Origin: CAYRQP01 sp964426545 | Lineage (GTDB): Bacteria; Fermentibacterota; Fermentibacteria; Fermentibacterales; JCC-6 | NCBI GenBank assembly: GCA_964426545.1 | Contig: CAYRQP010000001.1 | Coordinates: 124,001 to 188,000 of the forward strand | Direction: 5' to 3' | Length of the DNA stretch: 64,000 nucleotides | Shown here: one piece after another, positions 45,537 to 53,240 of the stretch | How the letters are laid out: each line of letters opens with the position of its first letter | How positions within the stretch are numbered: position 1 is the stretch's first letter | Made by a program: the position numbers and the translations under genes | The notes under the pieces: model-generated | Databases searched by the model: none | Told to the model about the DNA's origin: nothing | Seen by the model: the letters and a program-made list of their open reading frames with translations, nothing else

Positions 45537-45664
45537 GTAAATCTCTTTTATGTTGGTAGGTGCTTATAGGGGACACTCCTCCTTCTGTAGGGACATGATT
45601 TCTTCGTGTCCCGTTAGAGCTGGTACTTGAATAGACGACAGGTGCTAATAAACAAGTGATATGC
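45537..45664. other. Intergenic stretch with repeat fragments
   Basis: This 128-nt stretch follows the GT2 gene and holds no gene. It contains GGGGACACTCCTCC at 45569, a degenerate B-like piece, then the family C copy at 45591-45617, and leads into the D hairpin. It looks like a landing zone where several short repeat families accumulated. Confidence 0.5.
45591..45617. repeat. Dispersed repeat family C, copy 2
   Basis: This 27-nt segment, from GGACATGATTTC to GTCCCGTTAG, is the exact reverse complement of 19762-19788. The flanks are unrelated, so the repeat unit is sharply bounded. Confidence 0.85.
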
Positions 45665-45673
45665 TCACTTATC
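45654..45673. repeat. Hairpin repeat family D, copy 1 (left border of decayed island)
   Basis: AAGTGATATGCTCACTTATC is the reverse complement of the first 20 nt of copy 2 at 47337. AAGTGA and TCACTT form the stem. On the minus strand its GATAAGTGA supplies the last Asp-Lys codons and the TGA of the decayed reading frame ending at 45665. Confidence 0.85.
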
Positions 45674-46709
45674 TTGTAAACTTATCTTCGGTCTGGGTGG
45701 ATTCTGCAGCAGCTGCAATGTTTCCTTTGCAGGGTATTCTTTTCCCCAAAGCTGTACAATCGCTTTTGAAGCATCGTTGCTGACTGCGAGTTCATTATTA
45801 CAATAGGATCAAAGAACTTTTCCTTAAGATAATCGCGATAATCCTCCGGGCTGCTTAAATGGCGTTTTCGCGCTTTTTGTCAGGAACCTTTGGCCATACT
45901 ATCTTGCTCCAATAAAGCTGATAGCGGGGATTAGCAAAAATATCGTCCCAGGTGAGACCGAAATTTTCAGCCATGAAACGACGAGTACTTCGCAGTCGTG
46001 CAATGCTGTTTTTCTGCCTTTTGTTAATCTCAAGATCAAGAACACACGAAGGAACAAATTCATTAACTCAATTAACATTGTATCCCATTCGTGCTTTGCC
46101 CGGAACATTCTGCCATAAAGGTAGCTTCGAACACCAACTCTGATGCTGTTTTGACTTTTGAGTATGTGTCAATAGCATGCTTTTGCTGAAAGTCGATTGT
46201 TGGAGAATGAAGTTCTGCAGCTCTTTCAAGGGTCTTCACAGCTGCTTCGATTACCATTACCCGGGTCAGGTCGAGAACCACATCGTCTTCAAGCATCATT
46301 ATGTTAAAGTCTAAAGAATCCGTCGCTGCTTCTTCCATATCGAAGATTCGCTGATAGTACTCAGACTGTTTTTCCCGGTCGTCCGGAGGTAGAAGGTTAA
46401 AGGCCGTATGGTAAGCAGCTGTGTAGGTAATGATAGGTGGGATTGCATCTGTATCAGTTCCTGTATCCACAGGTCTCTCTGATGGAGGAGGTACATCGGT
46501 TGAAAGTTCAGGAAGCAGTTGGAAGAGTTCAGTATAGGTCGGATCACTAACGAAAGTCATCCCCTCGGCGCCTGCTTCTGCTGTTTCTACTAAGGAATCA
46601 TATAGTTTCCATGCGCTTTTGGTTTAGCGTTATCCGGTCCCAATATGGAGGAGTACTGACCCAGCACAGCTTTCGCCATGGAAAGTGCCTGTTTAACTGT
46701 GTCATCCAT
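45665..46709 (-). pseudogene. Decayed gene, about 350 codons, at least four frameshifts
   Basis: It starts at ATG 46709 (MDDTVKQALSMAKAVLG), with GGAGG 6 nt upstream. The frame is lost near 46622 in an A-run, and reading continues as KSAWKLYDSLVETAEAG into the 46560-46072 frame (for example DDVVLDLTRVMVIEAAVKTLERA). It shifts again near 46100 into EWDTMLIELMN, then into DLEINKRQKNSIARLRS and AENFGLTWDDIFANPRY, then into SSPEDYRDYLKEKFFDPIV, and finally KAIVQLWGKEYPAKETLQLL, ending DK-stop inside repeat D1. The pieces join into one plausible, mostly helical acidic protein. I do not recognise the family. Confidence 0.65.
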
Positions 46710-47042
46710 TATGAACCTCCCTGAAGACCGTTCCCAGCATCTCGAGTACCTTGTCGGTAAAAACAATCCTGTTACGTATGGTTTGTAGGATAAGAGTTTC
46801 TCCCATGATGCTTCTGGATCAGCTTCTTTTAGTTCCTTCCAGGAATTCTCCAGAAAATGCAGATTACGTCGTCTTTCCCTCGATTCCCGTGGATCCGCAG
46901 CCAGCTGAAGAACAGCATTCATTATCGAACAGACAGTACCGGCAGCCTTGTTCTCCATCTGATCAAGATTGTCCTGCGCCTCGAAGTCAGTCAGTGACTC
47001 AATCAACTCCTGCAGCGTGGTAGCTACATTAATTACGTCCAA
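46702..47042 (-). pseudogene. Decayed gene, about 113 codons, one frameshift
   Basis: It opens at a TTG (47042) that overlaps the TAA of the preceding fragment. It runs through TLQELIESLTDFEAQDNLDQ and FLENSWKELKEADPEASW, then the frame changes near 46800. It continues as TLILQTIRNRIVFTDKVLEM and ends REVHNG-TGA at 46702. That stop overlaps the ATG of the next gene, which is the junction expected of an intact operon, so the shifted reading is the original one. Helical; family unknown. Confidence 0.6.
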
Positions 47043-47323
47043 CCTGTCCCGGTTTTTTTGCCTTTAACTCCTGCCCCAGCACTTCATGGATTTGCACCAT
47101 GTTCCCATTCAGATCATGAGCTTTGGCTTTTTCGGTGGAGAGCATATTTCCAGTCTCTCTTACTCTATCACAGAATCCACTGTAAGTACCCGCATCATTC
47201 AGCATCTCAAGGTAATACTCACAGTCAACGATCTTCTCCCGGTTGAGTTCCGGGGTTCTGCGGTACTGTTAAGAAGTAATGTAAGTACTTCTTTTTCATT
47301 TCGAATATCCTGTCCATTTTCAT
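47029..47323 (-). pseudogene. Decayed gene at the start of the island, frameshifted
   Basis: The first ATGs (47323 and 47317) follow GAGAGGATG and read a short frame that soon stops. A continuous frame from 47268 to 47029 then reads RTPELNREKIVDCEYYLEML and NMVQIHEVLGQELKAKKPG before TAA. A third frame over 47331-47260 also reads plausibly (NEKEVLTLLLNS). So one or two indels separate the start from the body. It was the first gene of a three-gene unit with overlapping stops and starts. Family unknown. Confidence 0.55.
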
Positions 47324-47336
47324 CCTCTCAAGCAGA

Positions 47337-47359
47337 GATAAGTGAGCATATCACTTATC
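47337..47359. repeat. Hairpin repeat family D, copy 2 (right border of decayed island)
   Basis: GATAAGTGA and TCACTTATC form a perfect 9-bp stem around GCATA. Copy 1 lies inverted 1.68 kb away, so the decayed island is flanked by an inverted pair, just as the transposase at 16.2 kb is flanked by family A. Confidence 0.88.
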
Positions 47360-47457
47360 TATGTAGAATTGTATGTAGTACCGTATCATCTTAACTAGAT
47401 TACTATACAAATATTCGTAGGAGTAGAATTAAGTGATATGATACTTTTTAACCAAGA
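47360..47457. other. Gap between the decayed island and queH
   Basis: No gene. It contains a D-like half-palindrome AAGTGATATGATACTT at 47431-47446. The rest is AT-rich sequence in which I see no promoter or terminator. Confidence 0.4.
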
Positions 47458-47480
47458 GATAAGTGATATGCTCATTTATC
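47458..47480. repeat. Hairpin repeat family D, copy 3 (3' end of queH)
   Basis: Reads GATAAGTGATATGC followed by TCATTTATC: the same unit as copy 2 in the other orientation with one base change, still paired. The TAA stop of queH lies within it. Confidence 0.85.
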
Positions 47481-48009
47481 TCATGTATCTGTCTCTTTCA
47501 CTCATCGCGCATCCGCAGTAGGGCTGGCGGTATAATCCGGCTTCCCGTGATAACTCTATGGATTCGCAGTAACTTCCGCTGAAATCCCGATAGATGAATT
47601 CTGCTTCACTTTCCGCAGAAGCTCTTTCACCTGCTTCCATTATCAACTTATGGTCCTGGTACGGACTCACCGTCAGCGTCGTCGAAAAATACCTGATTCC
47701 CAGTTCATCGGCTTTCTCTGCAGTCGCCCGGAGCCTGTTCTCGAAACAGGCGAGACACCTGTTCTCCGCTGCAAGCAGCATTATTAAGTTATCTTCCAGC
47801 GGAAAACTATCATCATAGATATTCCTTATCTGTTCTGCCGTGCAATAATTACAAAAAGTATCGAAACGCCTTTTCCATTCTTTATAAGGGTGGATATTCG
47901 GATTGAAGAAATACGCTGCAACATCGAATTCTGCATCATAGAATCCACGGTGCACCACAGTCATGCAGGGAGCACAACATGCATGCAAAAGAAGGGTTTT
48001 ATCCGTCAT
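47476..48009 (-). CDS. queH: Epoxyqueuosine reductase QueH
   Basis: 177 residues of the DUF208/QueH family, which performs the last step of queuosine tRNA modification in organisms without QueG. The metal-binding cysteines are in LLHACCAPC and NRCLACFENRL, with YRQPYCGCAMS near the C-terminus, and FNPNIHPYKEW and STTLTVSPYQ are conserved. Full length for QueH. Its start overlaps the ruvB stop (ATGA), and its stop lies in repeat D3. Confidence 0.93.
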   Translation of the reverse strand: MTDKTLLLHACCAPCMTVVHRGFYDAEFDVAAYFFNPNIHPYKEWKRRFDTFCNYCTAEQIRNIYDDSFPLEDNLIMLLAAENRCLACFENRLRATAEKADELGIRYFSTTLTVSPYQDHKLIMEAGERASAESEAEFIYRDFSGSYCESIELSREAGLYRQPYCGCAMSERDRYMR

Positions 48010-49031
48010 TTCAGCGGGAGTTCGCCGTCTCTGTGAAGTTGAAACCCGAGATGTCTGCAGGTCTTGTCAGTAGCAGTCCTGCCCCGGCTTGTGCGGTTCA
48101 GAAATCCGGCTGAAAGAAGATACGGCTCGACAACATCGATAAGCGTATCCTTTTCTTCATTGAGAGTTGCTGCGAGTGCCGCAACCCCGACCGGACCCCC
48201 GGAATATTGTTCGATAATCACGCGCAGATACCTGCGGTCGAGTTCATCTAGACCACGTTCATCCACGCCGTGAATATCCATTGCTTCGACAGCGACATCT
48301 TCATCGAGTATCTCCTTCTCCTCTACCTGTGCAAAATCACGCACCCGTTTCAGTAGCCGGTTGGCAATTCTTGGTGTCCCCCTCGAACGGAGTGCTATTG
48401 TTTCCGCTCCACCCGGGGTAATGGTGACCTTGAGTATGTCGGCTGAACGGGAGACTATCTGCATCAGTTCGGCTACTTTGTAGAACTGCAGATGCAGTGA
48501 AAGCCCGAATCTGTCCCTCAGGGGACCTGTAATAAGGCCGGCTCTCGTGGTAGCTCCGACAACAGTAAACTGCTCCAGGTCCAGTTTCATCGTTCTTGCA
48601 TGGGGACCCGGGTCGATGATGAAATCGATTGCGAAGTCCTCCATTGCAGGATACATATATTCTTCCACGACTCTCGGAAGCCTGTGAATCTCATCAATGA
48701 ATAAAATATCTCCCCTTTTGAGATTTGTGAGAATGCCGACAAGGTCAGCCGCCCTTTCGAGAGCGGGTCCCGCTGTCGATACAAGATCGCAGTCCATCTC
48801 TTTAGCAATAACATGGGCAAGTGTCGTCTTACCCAGTCCGGGTGGGCCGTGAAACAAGATATGATCGATCGGCTCTCCCCTGCCGAGAGCCGCCTGTATT
48901 GCTATCGAGAGGTTCTGAATAACCATCTCCTGCCCTACATATTCGTTGAGGTTCTGCGGGCGGAGAGATGTCAGAACAGATTCATCTGCATTCTGCTCTT
49001 CTCCTGAAACAACTGATTCCCTGCTCATCAT
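48006..49031 (-). CDS. ruvB: Holliday junction branch migration helicase RuvB
   Basis: 341 residues. Walker A FHGPPGLGKTTLAHV, Walker B ILFIDEIHRL, sensor 1 TVVGATTRAGLI, and the C-terminal winged helix QEGYLNRTSRGR-like segment (AGFLNRTSRGRTATD). It forms the hexameric motor of RuvAB at Holliday junctions. Two adjacent ATGs (49031 and 49028) lie at the ruvA stop. It belongs to the yebC-ruvC-ruvA-ruvB-queH run. Confidence 0.97.
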   Translation of the reverse strand: MMSRESVVSGEEQNADESVLTSLRPQNLNEYVGQEMVIQNLSIAIQAALGRGEPIDHILFHGPPGLGKTTLAHVIAKEMDCDLVSTAGPALERAADLVGILTNLKRGDILFIDEIHRLPRVVEEYMYPAMEDFAIDFIIDPGPHARTMKLDLEQFTVVGATTRAGLITGPLRDRFGLSLHLQFYKVAELMQIVSRSADILKVTITPGGAETIALRSRGTPRIANRLLKRVRDFAQVEEKEILDEDVAVEAMDIHGVDERGLDELDRRYLRVIIEQYSGGPVGVAALAATLNEEKDTLIDVVEPYLLSAGFLNRTSRGRTATDKTCRHLGFQLHRDGELPLK

Positions 49032-49624
49032 CTTCCTCTGTTCTTCATGGCAAACCGTACAAGTTCGGAAGCATCTGCCTTATCACCCAGTTCTGCTGCA
49101 GCTTTTCGGAGAAGGTCGCCCGCTTCACCGGAAGGTATTCCGAGCTGCCCCAGCACAGACCGGGCTTCCGCCGACGCACCTTTATCGGCAGTTATCCCGG
49201 GTGTAATCCCGTATGTCTTTTTCATCGTATCCTGAAGCCGTGCAATTATCAGTTTTGCGCGCTTAAGACCTATTCCCGGAAGCGTTTTCAGATATGCATG
49301 GTCGCCTGATGCAATCGCCCCTGCAATGTCTTCGGGAGGCTGTGCCAGTGCTTTGACTGCCGCCTTCACTCCGACACCGGAGACAGAAATGAAATCCGTG
49401 AAGAACTTCCTGTCCCGTTTGTTCGAAAATCCCACAAGAATAGGGACTATCCTGTTGCCTTCCATCTGAAGATGAAAATACACAGGTATGTTCAAATCCT
49501 GTCCTGTCGATACCTGCCTGATGAAGAAACCCGGAGCAAGAACACCGACAGTTATATCGCCCATTCTCAGATGAATCGTCGATTCGTCTATCTCTTCAAT
49601 TGTTCCTCTTACATATTCTATCAT
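49028..49624 (-). CDS. ruvA: Holliday junction DNA-binding protein RuvA
   Basis: 198 residues. N-terminal OB domain from MIEYVRGTIEEID. The tandem helix-hairpin-helix motifs are in FISVSGVGVKAAVKAL and LKTLPGIGLKRAKLIIARL, and a C-terminal UBA-like domain contacts RuvB. ATG 49624 is preferred because RuvA proteins begin MI-x-Y; ATG 49639 is also in frame. It overlaps the end of ruvC. Confidence 0.95.
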   Translation of the reverse strand: MIEYVRGTIEEIDESTIHLRMGDITVGVLAPGFFIRQVSTGQDLNIPVYFHLQMEGNRIVPILVGFSNKRDRKFFTDFISVSGVGVKAAVKALAQPPEDIAGAIASGDHAYLKTLPGIGLKRAKLIIARLQDTMKKTYGITPGITADKGASAEARSVLGQLGIPSGEAGDLLRKAAAELGDKADASELVRFAMKNRGR

Positions 49625-50114
49625 TACGCTCGCTTTCATGAGCGGCTATTGCTACCGCCAGTGCATCTGTCACATCATCGGGTTTAATATCTTCGTTAAT
49701 GCCGAGAATGTGTTTTACCATACTCGCCACCTGTTCCTTGCTCGCTCTGCCATTGCCTGTAACTAGTTTCTTTATCTGTGTAGAAGGTATAGAGACGAGT
49801 TTTATCTCCTTCATCATGCATGCCAGACAAAGCACTCCGCGGGCATGTGCCATTTTGATTGCTGTTGCAGGATGTTTGTAATGTGCAAATATCTCCTCAA
49901 TACCTATTATGTCAGGTTCAAAGGAATCCAGTAAGTCAATAAGCCCTGTATAGAGTTCATGAATTCTCTCATGAAGGAGCAACGAAACATCTGAACTAAT
50001 CGTACCGGCATCGATAAGTTTGGCAGAGTTCCCGTTATATCTGACAAGACCATATCCGGTAGTTTTCAGCCCCGGGTCGATTCCAAGATATACGATACTC
50101 TCCTCTGAATCCAA
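49596..50114 (-). CDS. ruvC: Holliday junction resolvase RuvC
   Basis: 172 residues. The catalytic acidic residues lie in YLGIDPGLKTTGYG, IGIEEIF and the C-terminal PDDVTDALAVAIAAH. The open frame runs far upstream into yebC, but TTG 50114, one base after the yebC stop and 4 nt after GGAAGAG, gives the normal RuvC length. So the start is a TTG coupled to yebC. It cuts Holliday junctions produced by RuvAB. Confidence 0.94.
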   Translation of the reverse strand: MDSEESIVYLGIDPGLKTTGYGLVRYNGNSAKLIDAGTISSDVSLLLHERIHELYTGLIDLLDSFEPDIIGIEEIFAHYKHPATAIKMAHARGVLCLACMMKEIKLVSIPSTQIKKLVTGNGRASKEQVASMVKHILGINEDIKPDDVTDALAVAIAAHESERNDRICKRNN

Positions 50115-50115
50115 T

Positions 50116-50844
50116 CTACTCTTCCAACATGTCGAAGTTTGAGTGCACATCCTGAACATCATCATTTTCTTCGAGGGCTTCGAGAAGCTGTATTGCCTTT
50201 TCTGCATCCCTGTCCGAAAGGAATAACTGTGAATCCGGTTTCTTTGTAACACAGGCACTTTCGACTTCGATATTCAGGTCATCGAAGACTTTTTTCACAT
50301 CGAATACATCCGATGATGGTGTCGTGACAATAATCAGGTTGTCCTGCGTTACGATGTCTTCTACACCGGCTTCGAGTCCGGCTTCGAACACTTCGTCTTC
50401 CGTGGCCTTCGAACTGTCTATCGTTATCTGCCCGATTCTGGTGAACTTGTATGCAACACTGTTCCGTGTACCCAAATGCCCGCCGTGTTTCTGGAGTATG
50501 TGGCGTATATCCGCAGCAGCACGGTTCTTGTTGTCGGTCAGCACTTCTATGAGAATGGCTATACCGCCCGGACCATAGGCTTCATAGACTATCTCTTCGT
50601 AACTCACCCCTTCGAGTTCTCCGGTACCGCGTTTTACCGCTCTTTCTATGTTGTTTGCTGGCATATTGTGAGACTTTGCGGTATCGAGGGCAAGCCTGAG
50701 CCTGGAATTAGATTCAGGATCCCCGCCGCCTTCGCGTGCCGCAACTGTAATTTCTTTCACGAGTTTGCTGAAGATCTTCCCTTTGGCGGCATCAGCCTTT
50801 GCCTTCTTGTGCTTTATACTGCTCCATTTACTGTGTCCAGACAT
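50116..50844 (-). CDS. YebC/PmpR family protein
   Basis: 242 residues, starting with the family signature MSGHSKWSSIKHKKAKADA. GGIAILIEVLTDNKNRAA and the C-terminal LLEALEENDDVQDVHSNFD are also typical. YebC proteins act as DNA-binding regulators or as helpers of ribosomes at proline-rich stretches (TACO1 relatives). The classic neighbourhood with ruvC is kept. Nothing in the sequence decides between the two roles. Confidence 0.94.
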   Translation of the reverse strand: MSGHSKWSSIKHKKAKADAAKGKIFSKLVKEITVAAREGGGDPESNSRLRLALDTAKSHNMPANNIERAVKRGTGELEGVSYEEIVYEAYGPGGIAILIEVLTDNKNRAAADIRHILQKHGGHLGTRNSVAYKFTRIGQITIDSSKATEDEVFEAGLEAGVEDIVTQDNLIIVTTPSSDVFDVKKVFDDLNIEVESACVTKKPDSQLFLSDRDAEKAIQLLEALEENDDVQDVHSNFDMLEE

Positions 50845-50976
50845 TTCAACTCCTTAAGGTCATTCTTAAAGTATAAGTATGTTCAAACATTAGGGATATA
50901 CAACCCATGGGTCAAGAACCTGCAATTCCATACACGACAGCGGATGCTTCCGAATGATCGACTATCAAGGTTACTC

Positions 50977-53148
50977 CTAATGTGCAACAACCATCTTGCG
51001 TATTCTGCTTCCACCCGGTGAATGCAGAACCATGAAATAGATTCCCCCGGGAGTATCCGAACTGCAATTCCAGCGTACCGTATGCGTTCCCTGCTCCTGC
51101 ACTTCATTAGACAGATCAGCTGTACACCTGCCTGCAATATCATAAATCAAAAGTTCGAGCTTGCCCGCATCCTGCGGTGCAACTGTCACAGGTATCACAG
51201 CGATGGTGTTTATCGGATTGGGACTTATCGTTCCGAGCCCTGTCTGAATGAACGATGATGCAGATTCTTCTTCAATTCCTGTATTCTGAATATCAGCGGA
51301 CATCGATTCGGAAGCCCAGCCGGGTCCGAAGTCAGGGTCCATTACAACAACGCGATAACGGTATTCTCCTGTTTCATGTTCCGTGAATTCATAGGAGTTC
51401 GAAGGAATCGTCATACTGATGAATTCATTTTCCTCCCACACTTCTATTTTGATATCATCGATGTACAAAACACTTTCATATCCGTAGGTCTCCCAGCGGA
51501 AACTCAGCGTATCCCCCTGCCACTCGTCGAGCTCGTGAATGTTAAATCTCCAGACCGGATCATCTCTTGTAAAAGTCTGAAGATAGAACCAATTCTCTCC
51601 CCCGTCGGTCGAAACTTCAATACTTCCCTGACAAGACCCGTTTGGCACCGTATTCCACGACCAGAAACTCAGTCTGCCCCCGCCGTTATCAGGAATGACG
51701 ACAGTCTCTGTCCAGGTCATCGTTCCTGTACCGCCGGACCTGTAACTTGAGTTTCCCGAATGATACTGGATTCCCGAAACACTCCAGTTCGACAGTGTGA
51801 ACGGGCCCGAAGTCCCGTGGTCATCGACCAATATCTGATATCCTGATAATTCCTGAAGGGCATAGGCACCCGCTGTAGGCACACTGCTCCATGAGATGCT
51901 GAAAGGCGGCTGGACAACTCCGATGGAATCCATCACGGGTGTGGCAGGCACATGCGGGTCATCGGGGCATCCGGCAAGGAATGCCGTTACAAGGTAACTT
52001 CGGAGGTTTACACGGGTGAGTTTTATTGTCTCGGTTAGACTCGGCCAGAATCCCGCGAAATCCCCGCCTGTTTCATGGTTCCAGCTCATTGCACCATATA
52101 ATCCGTAGGAGTGGTCACGCGTATTCCCCGCACTGTAATAAAGTATTTCTGCGGAAGGACCGTGAAGTTCACCTGTTCCCCACTGCACCATTATTTCAGC
52201 CTGGTCGTTGTATTGGGCAGCATGAGTCGTCGGGTCATCCTTATAGCCCCAGGGATAGATCAGGATATTGCCGTAGGCATGAGTCGAGTGCATCTGAACT
52301 GGCGGGTGCCCCTGCCAGAAGTCATCAATATTATTTGATTCAGGTTCACTCAATGGACCTGTCCCGTGGTATGTACTGGAGGACGGGTCGCTGCTCGAGC
52401 CCAAGCCCCCCCAGCCTACTCCCCAGTTCCTGTTGAGGTCGATTCCGTCCCCGCCTGCACTCCAGTTCATGTTCTTCCGGTGCATCCCGCCGCCACCCGG
52501 ATTAGTCGTCTGGTTACGCACATATCCGTCAACATTGTTGCATGGAAGACACCAGATTTCCCTGTTATCCAGCAGCCATGTCGCCTGCAGCCCACAGAAT
52601 CCGTTTCTGCCGTAGTTGTCACAAAGCCACAGCATGAAGAAGCGGAGATTCCGCATGGAAGCAGGTTCTCTTGCATGAATCAGCGCATCGTACCAGCAGT
52701 TGGGAAGAGTCGGGTCGTCATACCAGAAATCCGTATTCGATGAGATTTTAACAACTGTCTGCGGTCTTCCTTCATAAGTATCGCCTATTGAAGTAGGTTC
52801 ACTTGTAACTGCCGGATATGTATCGTGCAGGTCATCGAGCCATACGGACAACTCGTCCCAAGTGGCATATCCACCCATCGACCTGCTGCCGTACTGCCGG
52901 CTGTAAAAGCGCTCCAGGTCATCAATTCTGCTCGTGCAGAGAATCCCCATCTTTAGGAGAAGTTCCTGCTCATGGGCATTCGCCACAAAATCGATGCTGC
53001 CGTCATCATACACATGGACTATCTCGCATCCGACTGAAAGAAACTCTTCCAAATCTGCCTGTGAGTAAGGGGAATAGTTCATCAATGACCAGTATCCGGC
53101 GGAAGCAATGTAAGAAAGAGTAAACAGAATAATGAACATCTTTTTCAT
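50977..53148 (-). CDS. Large secreted M14 carboxypeptidase with sorting-like tail
   Basis: 723 residues. The signal peptide is MKKMFIILFTLSYIASAG. The M14 domain has zinc ligands in LIHAREPASM and a His in MHSTHAYGN, DLNRNWGVGWGG, and the catalytic Glu in WNHETGGD. A jellyroll or MAM-like beta region of about 150 residues follows (ISWSSVPTAGAYALQ ... FRWETYGYES), then a type A sorting-like domain (GTISPNPINT ... LLIYDIAGR ... GGIYFMVLHS). GAGGA precedes ATG 53148. It probably degrades extracellular peptides along with the copy at 14.3 kb. Confidence 0.9.
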   Translation of the reverse strand: MKKMFIILFTLSYIASAGYWSLMNYSPYSQADLEEFLSVGCEIVHVYDDGSIDFVANAHEQELLLKMGILCTSRIDDLERFYSRQYGSRSMGGYATWDELSVWLDDLHDTYPAVTSEPTSIGDTYEGRPQTVVKISSNTDFWYDDPTLPNCWYDALIHAREPASMRNLRFFMLWLCDNYGRNGFCGLQATWLLDNREIWCLPCNNVDGYVRNQTTNPGGGGMHRKNMNWSAGGDGIDLNRNWGVGWGGLGSSSDPSSSTYHGTGPLSEPESNNIDDFWQGHPPVQMHSTHAYGNILIYPWGYKDDPTTHAAQYNDQAEIMVQWGTGELHGPSAEILYYSAGNTRDHSYGLYGAMSWNHETGGDFAGFWPSLTETIKLTRVNLRSYLVTAFLAGCPDDPHVPATPVMDSIGVVQPPFSISWSSVPTAGAYALQELSGYQILVDDHGTSGPFTLSNWSVSGIQYHSGNSSYRSGGTGTMTWTETVVIPDNGGGRLSFWSWNTVPNGSCQGSIEVSTDGGENWFYLQTFTRDDPVWRFNIHELDEWQGDTLSFRWETYGYESVLYIDDIKIEVWEENEFISMTIPSNSYEFTEHETGEYRYRVVVMDPDFGPGWASESMSADIQNTGIEEESASSFIQTGLGTISPNPINTIAVIPVTVAPQDAGKLELLIYDIAGRCTADLSNEVQEQGTHTVRWNCSSDTPGGIYFMVLHSPGGSRIRKMVVAH

Positions 53149-53240
53149 GGTAATCCTCGTCAGTGGAAATTAGTGAAATTATTTCATAGAATAACTATAC
53201 ACAAATTACTTTAGTTTCGCACATATTGCAGGAGGAAATA

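Noticed and set aside
46615..46640. Programmed frameshift at the A-run in the decayed gene
   Set aside because: An A-run does lie at the frame change, but the same gene needs several further shifts without slippery sites, so decay is the simpler reading.
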